NCBI RefSeq assembly: GCF_007197995.1
Contig: NZ_VKKH01000002.1
Coordinates: 62,001 to 126,000, forward strand
DNA: 64,000 nt
From: Aliiglaciecola sp. M165
GTDB taxonomy: Bacteria; Pseudomonadota; Gammaproteobacteria; Enterobacterales; Alteromonadaceae
Reading direction: 5' to 3'
The number at the start of each line of letters is the position of its first letter. The stretch's first letter is position 1. Below the pieces are notes generated by a model. It was not told where the DNA came from. It did not search any database and saw only the letters and a list, made by a program, of their open reading frames with translations. Both the position numbers and the translations under genes were made by a program. Positions 48,467-57,623 of this stretch are shown piece by piece.

Positions 48467-48617
48467 TAATACCAATCTACATAAAGAAGTGATCAGTCTG
48501 AATGTGCTCAGCGTTGCTTGAACTTAAAAGAGCCCCACTCTTCCTTCATTCAAGCGCCTTGATTACGCCCATTTACTTTTTCGCTGCCTGATCACTTCTT
48601 TGTGTGGATTGGTATTA
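48467..48617. mobile_element. 151-bp element with 30-bp terminal inverted repeats (MITE-like)
   Basis: The left end (48467–48496) begins TAATACCAATCTACATAAAG and ends AGTGATCAG. The right end (48588–48617) is its inverse complement with 28 of 30 positions identical. The interior of about 90 bp codes for nothing. The outer bases suggest a TA target duplication. This has the form of a non-autonomous miniature inverted-repeat element; the matching transposase is not in the window. Confidence 0.8.
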
Positions 48618-48928
48618 ATCACCATACATCATTACCATTTCACATTATTCCCTTGTTGGCATTCAAATCGCATAGTGGTCGTACGGAACCGAAAAACGTC
48701 AAAAACACGGCGACACGTATCATGCGAATTACTAGAGTAAAAGAACCTTTTAAGCACCTTAGCGGCGAGTCGCCTAAAACAATAACCGTTAGGCCTCGCA
48801 GCAATCTGAATAGCAAAGTCCACCAGCAGATAGTAGACAATGTCCTGGCATTCCCAAGCCCTGCCAAAACGAAAAACGTGCAATCAAATTAATCTAAGAT
48901 TTGGATAAGCCACATCAGGTTAACCAAC
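48618..48928. other. Gene-poor stretch with three mutually overlapping short ORFs
   Basis: Three open frames of 75–96 codons overlap here on both strands, none with a good ribosome site or recognisable motif. I assign no gene. Confidence 0.4.
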
Positions 48929-48963
48929 AAAAAAGGCGGCTACTTGAAAGCAGACCGCCTTTT
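48929..48963 (-). terminator. Rho-independent terminator of the PrsT-like gene
   Basis: On the minus strand AAAAGGCGG/CCGCCTTTT with a 15-base loop leads into a T run, about 36 bp past the stop at 48999. Confidence 0.88.
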
Positions 48964-48998
48964 ACATTCAATAACCCCGTTTAGAACAACACTATCGG

Positions 48999-51740
48999 TT
49001 AGATTCCATATTGGGATTTCATATCCTGTATACGCTGAACTAGCTCAGCATCGTCGAACCTACGTTCAGTAAGTTTACGTCTGGCCAAACTTGTGTTTCC
49101 GCTGGCAAATAAAACTTCAACGTAATTTAGATAAATAATGTTGTTTTGCATATCATCATTGATGACTCGGTCGTAAAAGCGCAGTGCCTCGTCGTATTTT
49201 TCTTGTTTCATTAACGCCTGAGCCAATGTATCAACGGCGTCAGCATTGTTTGGACGTTGATCGACAGCTTGCCTTGCGTAGTTTTCTGCTTCCTCTAAGC
49301 GACCAACTTCTGTATACAAATACGCCAGATTATTCAACACAATAAAATTATTCGGATTTAGCTGCAGTGACCGCTCATAGGTAGCAATGGCCTGTGACTG
49401 GTCATCACTGATTTGGCGCTCTGCCAACATCATCTTAGCAGCCAAATCATTCGGGAATTGTTGAGTATGTGCTTCTAGCAGAGCAAGGGCAGCCGGCGCT
49501 CTATTCACTCTCTCCAAGTTGATGGCCAACAACACTACATTGCGACTATTAGGAATATTTTCGTAAGCCTTTTGAGCCTTGGGTAAGGCTTCATCATATT
49601 TCTGTTCAGAAATTAAAATACGCGCATGTAACCCTTCAACCATGGGTAACTCTTTGGCTTTTTCAGGTAACAGTTGCAACGCTGCTTTAGCATTTTCAAA
49701 TTGACCTGCCATCGTCATAAAATGCACATTCAAGATTTGAACAGCTGCATCATCCCTAGCATCAAGAAATGCTCGACTTAACTCGATCCCGTCGTCAAAC
49801 TCTCCTTTTGCGTCAAGTAATAACATTTTTCCAATGTTTGCTTCTTTGTTGTTCGGCAAACGCGCTAGCCAAGCATCGTGATGGGCTTCGGCATCTGCTA
49901 CACCACCCAGTGCAAGTAAGGCTTTGCCTTTGACACTCCAATAGGCAGGAGGCGTTTGATCATTGATTTCGATTCCGTCTAGCGAATCTATAACCTCAAC
50001 CCATTTGCTATCGGCGAGTTGCATGCGTGCAACAAGTAAACTTAAATCGGATCTGTCATTATTGGCCCGATAAGCATCAAGGGCTGGTTGCATTCCTTTT
50101 TCGGATTCTCCTTGGCGTTTATTTACCAAATAATAAGATGCCAGTGCAGGCACAAAATCGGGTTTCTTCTTGATAATCGCCAGCAGCTTTTCCTCGCCCT
50201 GTTCCAAATCTCCTTTTTGCACATCAAGATTGGCAATGGCCAGCTCAATTAATGCGTTTTCAGGGCTAACTGAACGTGCCTTCTCAAAATTTGTTAGTGC
50301 AGCATCAAAATCACCGCGCTTAATGTCTACTTCGCCAGCAAGAACGTACCCCTTAAAATCTTCAGGAGAGGTGCTGATCCATTCGGCAGCAAGCTCTTGT
50401 GCTTTATCTAATTGATTAGTCGCCAGGTAGGCGTTAGCAAGGGTTGCTTTAGTCACCTCTAAATCTGGGCTTTGCTCAAGGGCTTTTTCCAAATCGATAA
50501 TGCCACTGACATCATTCAAAGACAGACGCAATATCCCTAAGCGAGTAAAGTCTTCTGCGGTACGGCTTAATTTCGCCGAACGTTCAACAACATCTTTTGC
50601 TTCGTTTATATTACCGGAGCGGATCAATTCGTAACCAGCTTTTGAAAATAGCTTAGCGTCCTGCTCTGACTCGCCTTCGAATTTACTCAAAACATCATTG
50701 GCTTCATCAGACATACCTAACTCAAGTTGGCTGGCCGCTAACATTTTTAAAGCAGGATGATCCGTTGGCATCGAACTCGCGATGAACGACAGGTGTCTAT
50801 TGGTTGACTCATAATCTTTTAATGCATAGGCGGCATAGCCGGCGATGAGGCGAAGTACAGGATCGCCTCTGCCACTATTAATTGCTTTCTCTGCATATTT
50901 GAAAGCGTTGTCATGATCGTTATCTGCCGCCCGTGCCACACTTTTTAGCTGGTTAAGCAACGGGTTTTCCGTGTTTATTTTTAACAGTTCGTCAATATAT
51001 GGTTCTGCTTCAGATACGTTCCCCGAATCTACCAACAGGTTTGCAAGTACGAAGGTAATTTGGGTATCTTCAGGATAGAGTGCCAAATACTTTTTATACA
51101 CATCCGCCGCTGCATCTGCATTTTGCACGCGTAAGTAAAGCTGCCCTTGTAGCTTGAGTAAATCTTCATTCTCACCATCGTTTACAGCAAGAGCTTCGGT
51201 CTTTTCAATCGCTTCTTCGATATTACCGTTCAGCAAACTAGAATAGGCACCAATCATACCTTTATAAACCGTGTCGGCTTGAATGCCTGAAAGCTCTTCG
51301 ATGAGTGCTTTAGCTTCTTCATTTTTAGCAAGTTGGATCAATGATTGAATTTTATAAAAACCGACTTCCAGCTCTTGCTCAGGCTCCATGCCCGCATCGG
51401 AATGATCTATTTCACTTAACTCAGCATAAGCGCCAGTATTTTGGTAGGCAACAGAAAGCAATGGAATAACATCTGAGGCGGGTTTTCCATACTCAAGCGC
51501 TCGATTCAATTCTTTCTCTGCACTTTCGTAATCTTTTTTGAGCAAATAAACTTTTCCTAACTCGAAACGCGCCGCTGGATTTCGCGGCTGCAATTGAATA
51601 GCATTTTTTAGTTCAATTACCGCAGAATCCAGTCTTTTTTGTTCAATAAATTCCTGAGCAGTTTTCATGTGCTCTTCGCTGGTCTTTTGGCCACACCCCA
51701 AAATTACACTTAAGCCAAGTGCTAACAATAAAATTCTCAT
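48999..51740 (-). CDS. PrsT-like TPR-repeat lipoprotein (PEP-CTERM/exopolysaccharide type)
   Basis: A 913-residue lipoprotein: signal MRILLLALGLSVILGC with lipobox LGC, then more than 20 tetratricopeptide repeats across the whole chain. The opening (EEHMKTAQEFIEQKRLDSAVIELKNAIQLQPRNP) and overall size fit PrsT, the TPR protein that accompanies PEP-CTERM/exosortase and exopolysaccharide loci. No exosortase, PrsK/PrsR or polysaccharide gene is visible around it, so here it is an orphan. It may be a periplasmic assembly scaffold. Confidence 0.85.
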   Translation of the reverse strand: MRILLLALGLSVILGCGQKTSEEHMKTAQEFIEQKRLDSAVIELKNAIQLQPRNPAARFELGKVYLLKKDYESAEKELNRALEYGKPASDVIPLLSVAYQNTGAYAELSEIDHSDAGMEPEQELEVGFYKIQSLIQLAKNEEAKALIEELSGIQADTVYKGMIGAYSSLLNGNIEEAIEKTEALAVNDGENEDLLKLQGQLYLRVQNADAAADVYKKYLALYPEDTQITFVLANLLVDSGNVSEAEPYIDELLKINTENPLLNQLKSVARAADNDHDNAFKYAEKAINSGRGDPVLRLIAGYAAYALKDYESTNRHLSFIASSMPTDHPALKMLAASQLELGMSDEANDVLSKFEGESEQDAKLFSKAGYELIRSGNINEAKDVVERSAKLSRTAEDFTRLGILRLSLNDVSGIIDLEKALEQSPDLEVTKATLANAYLATNQLDKAQELAAEWISTSPEDFKGYVLAGEVDIKRGDFDAALTNFEKARSVSPENALIELAIANLDVQKGDLEQGEEKLLAIIKKKPDFVPALASYYLVNKRQGESEKGMQPALDAYRANNDRSDLSLLVARMQLADSKWVEVIDSLDGIEINDQTPPAYWSVKGKALLALGGVADAEAHHDAWLARLPNNKEANIGKMLLLDAKGEFDDGIELSRAFLDARDDAAVQILNVHFMTMAGQFENAKAALQLLPEKAKELPMVEGLHARILISEQKYDEALPKAQKAYENIPNSRNVVLLAINLERVNRAPAALALLEAHTQQFPNDLAAKMMLAERQISDDQSQAIATYERSLQLNPNNFIVLNNLAYLYTEVGRLEEAENYARQAVDQRPNNADAVDTLAQALMKQEKYDEALRFYDRVINDDMQNNIIYLNYVEVLFASGNTSLARRKLTERRFDDAELVQRIQDMKSQYGI

Positions 51741-52044
51741 TTGTTAATGCTTCCTTATATTTCGTTAAGCCTATGCTACAAGGCTTAACAATTTTTTAAT
51801 AGTAGTAGTCAAGCAATTTTCCATTTCTTAAAATGTTCCAAACAAAATCCCATGCAAAGTCTAAGTTTTGCGTGTTTTTTCAACAAATATTGGTTTTGCA
51901 GTGGTCGATCATTGGTATAAAACTCGGTTATCTAATATAATACCGGTTTTAAACCATACCGGCCTTGGGGCGCTCTCTTGTGACCCACTCAATGCAATTT
52001 TGCTGATGTCAGCCTGCTTCGCATCCGGTTACCAGAGATCATTA
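51741..52044 (+). promoter_or_regulatory. Long leader of the DeaD helicase gene
   Basis: These 304 bp lie between the divergent starts of the PrsT-like gene and deaD. The deaD frame happens to be open back to 51868 but has no family match there. Local palindromes occur around 51940–51965 (CCGG words about GGTTTTAAACC). Cold-shock helicase mRNAs often have structured leaders; nothing specific can be proved. Confidence 0.35.
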
Positions 52045-53775
52045 ATGACCACCACTGTAGATATTACTTTTAAAGACTTAAACTTACCCGATGCATTGTT
52101 ACAAGCAATCGAGAAAGTTGGCTATGAAAAGCCATCTCCGATCCAGGCGGAGAGCATCCCGTTGATACTAGGAGGACATGACCTTCTGGGTCAAGCTCAA
52201 ACCGGTACAGGAAAAACAGGTGCTTTTGCTTTACCCATGTTGGCGAACCTGGACATTGAGCAAAACTATACACAACTACTCGTACTTGCACCGACCCGCG
52301 AACTTGCCATTCAGGTTGCTGAAGCATTTCAGGTTTATGCAAGTTTTTCCAAAAAAATCCGTGTTCTGCCAATCTATGGCGGTCAATCCTATGACAACCA
52401 AATCCGCCAACTAAAAAGAGGTGTGCAGGTTGTTGTGGGGACACCAGGTCGTGTTATCGACCACATCAAACGCGGTACATTGAAACTCGACCAATTGCGA
52501 TTCTTAGTACTCGATGAAGCAGACGAAATGTTACGTATGGGATTCATCGACGATGTCGAATGGATTTTAAGTCACGCCCCCGAGACGCGTCAAACGGCGT
52601 TGTTCTCAGCGACGATGCCAGATCCAATCAAGAAGATCACCAAACGTTACCTTACTGATCCCAAGCACGTAAAAATAGCATCCAAAGTCAGCACTGCCAG
52701 CACGATCAGACAACGCTTTTGTCAAGTTGCAGGGCACCATAAGTTGGAAGCCCTCACGCGCATTATGGAAGTGGAAGAATTCGACGGCGTAATTATCTTT
52801 GTGCGGACCAAGACCGCTACGGTAGAACTGGCTGACAAATTATCAGCTCGTGGTTACGATGTTGAACCCCTTAATGGCGACATTGCGCAAGCCGCTCGAG
52901 AGCGTACCGTTGACAAGCTCAAACAAGGCAAAATTGATATCTTGGTCGCTACCGATGTTGTTGCTCGTGGACTGGATGTTGAACGTGTCAGTCACGTTAT
53001 AAACTTTGATGTACCTTATGACACAGAGTCATATGTTCACCGAATTGGTCGAACTGGCCGTGCGGGACGCCAAGGTGACGCAATATTGTTTATTTCACAT
53101 CGTGAAAAACGTATGTTGTTTGCAATTGAGAAAGCCACTAAACAAAGCATTGAACAAATGCCAATACCGTCGATTTCAGAGCTGAATGAAACACGCTTGA
53201 CCCGTTTCAAATCTAGCGTCATTGAGGCGATGGAAGATGATTCAATCGAGAGCTTAATCCCGATTGTTGAGTCTATTCAAAAGCAGACGGAAGCGTCGCC
53301 AGAAAAAATCATGGCAGCCTTAGCGAAAATTGCCCAAGGTGATGAGCCATTGATTTTACGTGAAGGTGATCGACCTGATCTCAACGCCAAACCTACTTAC
53401 AAGGAAAGAGACGGCGGAGATCGTAAAGGGCGTGACCGTGGACCTCGTGATGATCGACGTGGCGGAAAAGGGCGCACTCGTAGCAGCAAGCCAGATGAAG
53501 GTAAACGACGTTACCGTCTGGATGTTGGTCATACGCATGGTGCCAAACCAGGAAATATCGTTGGGGCGATAGCCAATGAAGCCAACATCAGTAGCAAACA
53601 TATTGGGGCAATCGAAATCTACGATAATTACAGTACAGTAGATTTGCCTGATGGTATGCCGCCGGAAACCTTCGGCGTGCTACAAAAAACTCGAGTGGCT
53701 GGACAACGGCTAGCCATTCGAGAATGGCGGGATGAACCGCCAAAACGTAAACCTAAGAAAGCAGACAAATCTTAA
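52045..53775 (+). CDS. deaD: ATP-dependent DEAD-box RNA helicase DeaD/CsdA
   Basis: A 576-residue helicase. Motifs: Q (GYEKPSPIQAE), I (AQTGTGKT), Ia (PTRELA), II (LDEADEML), III (SAT), VI (HRIGRTGRAGR). A basic Arg/Gly/Asp-rich linker (about 450–500) leads to a C-terminal DbpA-type RNA-binding domain (YRLDVGHTHGAKPGNIVGAI). It acts in ribosome assembly and mRNA turnover at low temperature. ATG 52045 matches the family start; it is shorter than the E. coli protein (629). Confidence 0.95.
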   Translation: MTTTVDITFKDLNLPDALLQAIEKVGYEKPSPIQAESIPLILGGHDLLGQAQTGTGKTGAFALPMLANLDIEQNYTQLLVLAPTRELAIQVAEAFQVYASFSKKIRVLPIYGGQSYDNQIRQLKRGVQVVVGTPGRVIDHIKRGTLKLDQLRFLVLDEADEMLRMGFIDDVEWILSHAPETRQTALFSATMPDPIKKITKRYLTDPKHVKIASKVSTASTIRQRFCQVAGHHKLEALTRIMEVEEFDGVIIFVRTKTATVELADKLSARGYDVEPLNGDIAQAARERTVDKLKQGKIDILVATDVVARGLDVERVSHVINFDVPYDTESYVHRIGRTGRAGRQGDAILFISHREKRMLFAIEKATKQSIEQMPIPSISELNETRLTRFKSSVIEAMEDDSIESLIPIVESIQKQTEASPEKIMAALAKIAQGDEPLILREGDRPDLNAKPTYKERDGGDRKGRDRGPRDDRRGGKGRTRSSKPDEGKRRYRLDVGHTHGAKPGNIVGAIANEANISSKHIGAIEIYDNYSTVDLPDGMPPETFGVLQKTRVAGQRLAIREWRDEPPKRKPKKADKS

Positions 53776-53780
53776 TTCTA

Positions 53781-53809
53781 AACCCGCCATCACCATTGGC
53801 GGGTTTTTT
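53781..53809 (+). terminator. Rho-independent terminator after deaD
   Basis: AACCCGCCA/TGGCGGGTT with a 7-base loop, then six T. Confidence 0.93.
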
Positions 53810-53936
53810 AATTGTAGAAACTTTCAAAAAAATTAAGAACTAGAATGCATATAATTTAAGTTTTAATACTTTTATTTTATAAACAGCATGAAGCAAAATT
53901 AGTTTTTAGTTAGGGTAATATCGAGGTTAAATAGCC

Positions 53937-55337
53937 ATGCGCTACTTCCCAATATTTATTGATACCAAAGAACTACACTGCCTTGTTGTAGGTGCTGGGG
54001 AAGTTGCTGCGCGTAAAATAGAGTTACTGTTGAAATCAGATGCGCGAATAACAGTGGTTGCCCCCTGGGCCTGCGATACGGTGCTCGGATTTGTACAGCA
54101 ACAACAAATCACACTAATCAATCGTAAATTCCAAGACAGCGATCTGAACAATAAAGACATGGTATTTGTCGCCACCGACGATGGACACATCAATGCTGAG
54201 ATCCATGCCCTGGCAACTCAACAAAAGATATTAGTGAATGTCGTAGACAATACGCCACTGTGCAAATTTATCACCCCTTCAATTATTGACCGCTCCCCCA
54301 TTGTGATTGCTATGAGCAGCGGAGGGGTAGCGCCTGTTTTACTGCGCTATCTGCGACAAAAATTAGAATCTGTCATCCCAAAAAAGGTAGCACGTCTGGG
54401 TAAATTCTCTGAGAAATTCCGCGAAACGGTTAAACAACGATTATCCTCCGTTACTGCCAGGCGTTATTTCTGGGAGGACGTTTTAGATGGTCCGGTGGCA
54501 GAACAAATATACAATGACAATCCAGACCAAGCTGAAGCGATGTTCGAGACATTGTTGGACAGCCATGGCGAACAAAAAACTCAAGGAGAGGTGTACCTTG
54601 TCGGGGCAGGCCCTGGTGATCCTGACCTACTGACTTTCAAAGCGCTTCGCCTAATGCAAAAAGCAGACGTGGTGGTGTATGACCGCTTGGTCTCCAAAGA
54701 CATCCTTGAGTTAGTGCGCAGAGATGCTGAAAAAATATACGTTGGCAAGGCAAAAAGTAAACATACTCTGCCGCAACATGAAATCAATGACTTATTGGCA
54801 AGAGAGGCATTGAAAGGCAATCGAGTAGTGCGCTTAAAAGGCGGTGATCCCTTTATTTTTGGGCGCGGCGGTGAAGAGATTGAAACATTGGTCAAACACA
54901 ATGTTCGCTTTCAAGTTGTACCAGGTGTCACGGCTGCAGCGGGTGCTGCCAGCTACGCAGGTATTCCGTTGACGCATAGAGACCACGCCCAGTCCGTCGT
55001 TTTCGCTACGGGTCACCTAAAGGATGAGAGTATCGATTTGGATTGGCCTGCGCTGGTGCAAAACAACCAAACTATCGTGTTTTATATGGGGTTAACGGGT
55101 TTGCCCATTATTTGTAAAAAGCTGATTGAACACGGTATGCCTTCGGACATGCCAATCGCTATGGTCGAGTCGGCCACAATGGAACACCAACGTGTGGTAA
55201 CAGGCACATTGTCAACGATTGAAAGCATTGCCAGCGCGGCGAATATTAAGCCACCTGCGTTGATCATTGTTGGCACGGTGGTATCGCTGCGAGACACCTT
55301 AAATTGGTACCAACAAGAGCACTCGCCTTCGGTGTAA
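53937..55337 (+). CDS. cysG: Siroheme synthase (trifunctional CysG)
   Basis: A 466-residue fused enzyme. The N-terminal half (to about 205) is the precorrin-2 dehydrogenase/ferrochelatase: VVGAGEVAARKIELLL, the catalytic region NVVDNTPLCKFITPSI and MSSGGVAPVLLR. The C-terminal half is uroporphyrinogen III methyltransferase: YLVGAGPGDPDLLT, VVYDRLVS, GGDPFIFGRGGEE. It makes siroheme for sulfite and nitrite reductases; no such gene is adjacent. Confidence 0.97.
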   Translation: MRYFPIFIDTKELHCLVVGAGEVAARKIELLLKSDARITVVAPWACDTVLGFVQQQQITLINRKFQDSDLNNKDMVFVATDDGHINAEIHALATQQKILVNVVDNTPLCKFITPSIIDRSPIVIAMSSGGVAPVLLRYLRQKLESVIPKKVARLGKFSEKFRETVKQRLSSVTARRYFWEDVLDGPVAEQIYNDNPDQAEAMFETLLDSHGEQKTQGEVYLVGAGPGDPDLLTFKALRLMQKADVVVYDRLVSKDILELVRRDAEKIYVGKAKSKHTLPQHEINDLLAREALKGNRVVRLKGGDPFIFGRGGEEIETLVKHNVRFQVVPGVTAAAGAASYAGIPLTHRDHAQSVVFATGHLKDESIDLDWPALVQNNQTIVFYMGLTGLPIICKKLIEHGMPSDMPIAMVESATMEHQRVVTGTLSTIESIASAANIKPPALIIVGTVVSLRDTLNWYQQEHSPSV

Positions 55338-55439
55338 GGAGTCCTTAGGCTGCCTGCATTAATAGGTTATGACGGCAAAATTTAACAAATTCGCCAATAA
55401 TCGTTAATATAGTATTAACACAATAAGTGTTGCAGGTTT

Positions 55440-56405
55440 TTGGCGGACCCTTTGCGCTATCTTTACTTTACAACTTTATGGTTATTTGGCGTCATACTCA
55501 CTACCAACGTATTGGCGCAGCAAACACGTTTTCAAAAAAATGACGCTGCTGATTTTATTGGGCTCAGATACGAATGGCTTGATCACCAAGAACAAACACG
55601 TGAGCTGACATTTTCGTTAAGTAAAGAAATTACCCAAAATCAGTACCGTAACCAAACCGACTATAAGCCAGAAATCGCTCAGCGCTATGTCTATGTTGAG
55701 CTGATGAGGCAAGTTCAACAAATTAACCCCATGGAAGCTAGAGTAAAACTTGTTCATCGTGGGGAGAGGATTGAAGTTAGTGTTACAAGCCGATCACGCG
55801 ATATGATCTCAAAATGGCAAAACCTCATGGCAGAAAAGCAGGAATCCGCCTTTGACCAATATTTAGACGACAATCACTATGCTCGATTCACCAACCACGC
55901 CGGTCAAGAAGGGGTGTTACCCGACCATATACGCTACGTTCGCGAAAGCAGAGATATCGTATTACCCGTCGCACAAGCCATTTATGATGAGCTACAAGAA
56001 GGCAGTGACACCCGCGATTACATAAACCTGTTATTGAGTTGGCTCCAGAGCATTCCTTATGACACTTTGGAGAATCGCATTGGTACCAGTGGTTCGGGGT
56101 TCTTTTCACCGGTCGAAGTGCTAGTGAATAACAAAGGCGATTGTGATAGTAAAGCGACCTTAGCGGCAGCGCTAATGCGTGCCCTGCTGCCTAATCTAAG
56201 TATGGCTATTGTATATTTACCCAATCATGCACTATTAGCTGTCAATTTAGGCTACAGAAATGACGAGCAATGGCTTGATATTCGCGGTGCACCTCATGTG
56301 CTAATCGAACCTACAGGCCCTGCTAAAATGACCATCGGCAAAACATCAGATGAAACCGCCCGACACCTTGCCAATGGTTCTTATACTTATGTGTTGGTGC
56401 CTTAA
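55440..56405 (+). CDS. Exported transglutaminase-like protein
   Basis: A 321-residue protein with a signal peptide or anchor (about 5–26). The C-terminal half resembles the transglutaminase-like cysteine-protease fold: catalytic Cys in NKGDCDSKATLAAALMRAL, His in YLPNHALLAVN and the following acidic residue in EQWLDIRG. The N-terminal region has no recognised domain. The start is TTG 55440 with AGG close upstream; a TTG at 55452 is also possible. Substrate unknown. Confidence 0.78.
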   Translation: MADPLRYLYFTTLWLFGVILTTNVLAQQTRFQKNDAADFIGLRYEWLDHQEQTRELTFSLSKEITQNQYRNQTDYKPEIAQRYVYVELMRQVQQINPMEARVKLVHRGERIEVSVTSRSRDMISKWQNLMAEKQESAFDQYLDDNHYARFTNHAGQEGVLPDHIRYVRESRDIVLPVAQAIYDELQEGSDTRDYINLLLSWLQSIPYDTLENRIGTSGSGFFSPVEVLVNNKGDCDSKATLAAALMRALLPNLSMAIVYLPNHALLAVNLGYRNDEQWLDIRGAPHVLIEPTGPAKMTIGKTSDETARHLANGSYTYVLVP

Positions 56406-56601
56406 GCTAAAGGTATTTGTATAGTTTTAATCTCCGGTTTCTTCTCTGCCCCATATTTTAAGCAGCCAACGGTTAAAAACGAGTTACCCATTGTTACCAT
56501 AAAGTGATTTCCAGAAAGTGTGATTCTTAGCTATTTAGTCCTGCCAATGATAGCGAAGAATAATGTGGTATTTTTAGCGGAAAATTATTCACTACTATCC
56601 T

Positions 56602-56615
56602 GTAAATGTTTCACA
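56602..56615 (+). promoter_or_regulatory. Candidate activator (UAS) motif, site 1
   Basis: GTAAATGTTTCACA lies 85 bp upstream of the GG of the sigma-54 element. It differs by one base from the motif at 60186–60199, which sits 83 bp upstream of another sigma-54 element. This is the usual distance for enhancer-binding proteins. Confidence 0.5.
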
Positions 56616-56698
56616 AAAAGAGTTACTCAGAAAATTTCAAAATAATAAAAAACCAATTTATTTCAATAATTTCAATAACATACGAAATAAATTTAGCT

Positions 56699-56716
56699 TT
56701 GGCACATTTAAAGCAT
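56699..56716 (+). promoter_or_regulatory. Sigma-54-type promoter, site 1 (DUF1328 gene)
   Basis: TTTGGCACATTTAAAGCA has GG (56701) and GC (56713) separated by 10 bp, and TGGCAC matches the -24 consensus in full. It lies 38 bp before the ATG at 56752. The preceding AGCTTTGGCA is shared with site 2. Confidence 0.65.
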
Positions 56717-56751
56717 TGATACTCGTGAAAAAAATTAAACGGGAGAAGAAT

Positions 56752-56928
56752 ATGTTAAGTTGGGCATTGTTGTTTTTAATCATTGCAGTTATAGCAGCTG
56801 TTTTAGGTTTCGGCGGTATTGCCGGAGCAGCGACGGGAATAGCGAAAATTATATTTTTTGTTTTTCTAGTATTGTTAGTAGTTTCGCTTATCGCAAATGC
56901 AGTTCGCGGAAAATCACCGAAAGTTTAG
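56752..56928 (+). CDS. DUF1328 small membrane protein
   Basis: A 58-residue protein of two hydrophobic helices, of the YtjA/DUF1328 type ([20 protein letters not shown], then [19 protein letters not shown]). GGGAGAAG precedes the ATG. Function unknown; in several bacteria such genes are stress-induced. It lies nine bases before the lipoprotein gene and shares its sigma-54-type promoter. Confidence 0.88.
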   Translation: MLSWALLFLIIAVIAAVLGFGGIAGAATGIAKIIFFVFLVLLVVSLIANAVRGKSPKV

Positions 56929-56937
56929 GAGATAAAC

Positions 56938-57132
56938 ATGACTACCACTAAAAAACTTTGCACTACACTTATTGCTCTGGTCGCTATATTTGGACTTTCC
57001 GCTTGCGGAGACGATAAGGCTGAAGAAGTCGGTGAGAACATAGACGAAGTTGTTACCGATGCAGGTAACGCAATAGAAGATGCATGCGAAGAAGTAAAAG
57101 AGGGTGTTAAAGCTGAGGACAAAGACTGCTAA
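56938..57132 (+). CDS. Small acidic lipoprotein
   Basis: A 64-residue lipoprotein: signal MTTTKKLCTTLIALVAIFGL with lipobox LSAC, then a very acidic amphipathic stretch (EEVGENIDEVVTDAGNAIEDA). It resembles entericidin-like toxins and stress lipoproteins in layout. AGGAG precedes the ATG. Co-transcribed with DUF1328; a terminator follows. Confidence 0.82.
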   Translation: MTTTKKLCTTLIALVAIFGLSACGDDKAEEVGENIDEVVTDAGNAIEDACEEVKEGVKAEDKDC

Positions 57133-57153
57133 CCCTTGAGCTTACCGATACCG

Positions 57154-57177
57154 AAAAGGCCGTATTAGGCCTTTTTT
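57154..57177 (+). terminator. Rho-independent terminator after the lipoprotein gene
   Basis: AAAAGGCC/GGCCTTTT with a 6-base loop, followed by more T. Confidence 0.9.
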
Positions 57178-57235
57178 GGTTTATGACCTTCTAAACACTT
57201 TTTATTAAAAGTGATAGAACAATCGGAGACACATT

Positions 57236-57418
57236 ATGAAATGGCAAATTATTGTACTTGTTTTGGTTGTATCCATGGGCGTGATCTTCGCGGCAACGGA
57301 TTTAGGATCTGGTGGATTTTTAAGCTCGTTTTTAGGCGCTTTTGGGTTGATCACCATTTTCATCGTCGTTGCACTAGTAATGTATGCGAGCAAAGTAAGA
57401 AAGCGAAATGATGACTAA
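57236..57418 (+). CDS. Small membrane protein (60 aa)
   Basis: Two hydrophobic segments (about 4–20 and 34–52) and a basic, charged C-terminus (KVRKRNDD). CGGAGA lies ahead of the ATG. No family recognised. It follows the terminator at 57154, with a short hairpin CACTTTT/AAAAGTG (57196–57213) in between. No sigma-54 element was found directly upstream, so its promoter is unclear. Confidence 0.7.
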   Translation: MKWQIIVLVLVVSMGVIFAATDLGSGGFLSSFLGAFGLITIFIVVALVMYASKVRKRNDD

Positions 57419-57623
57419 CAAAGGAACATTTGAAGAAGTTGGCTTACTTTGCTTGGGTCGTAACGGACCCGCAGACGCAGCTTGGCAGTTGAACATTAGC
57501 TTAGACCTTAAACTTCGTCTACGTTGACCGATTCATTGTCAATCGACATTTGGATTATGATCGTTTGTTGTAGACTGCGAGCAAACCGAAGAAGATTCTG
57601 GCTGACGACTTTAGTGGCTAAAC

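Larger units (their letters stand above)
56406..56751 (+). promoter_or_regulatory. Control region of the DUF1328–lipoprotein genes
   Basis: No ORF is supported in these 346 bp. The right part carries a sigma-54-type promoter (56699–56716) and, 85 bp upstream of it, a candidate activator site (56602–56615). The left part shows nothing distinct. Confidence 0.55.

Noticed and set aside
48602-48892. Overlapping ORFs of 75–96 codons beside the inverted-repeat element
   Set aside because: They overlap each other on both strands, one starts inside the element's terminal repeat, and none has a ribosome site or family motif.
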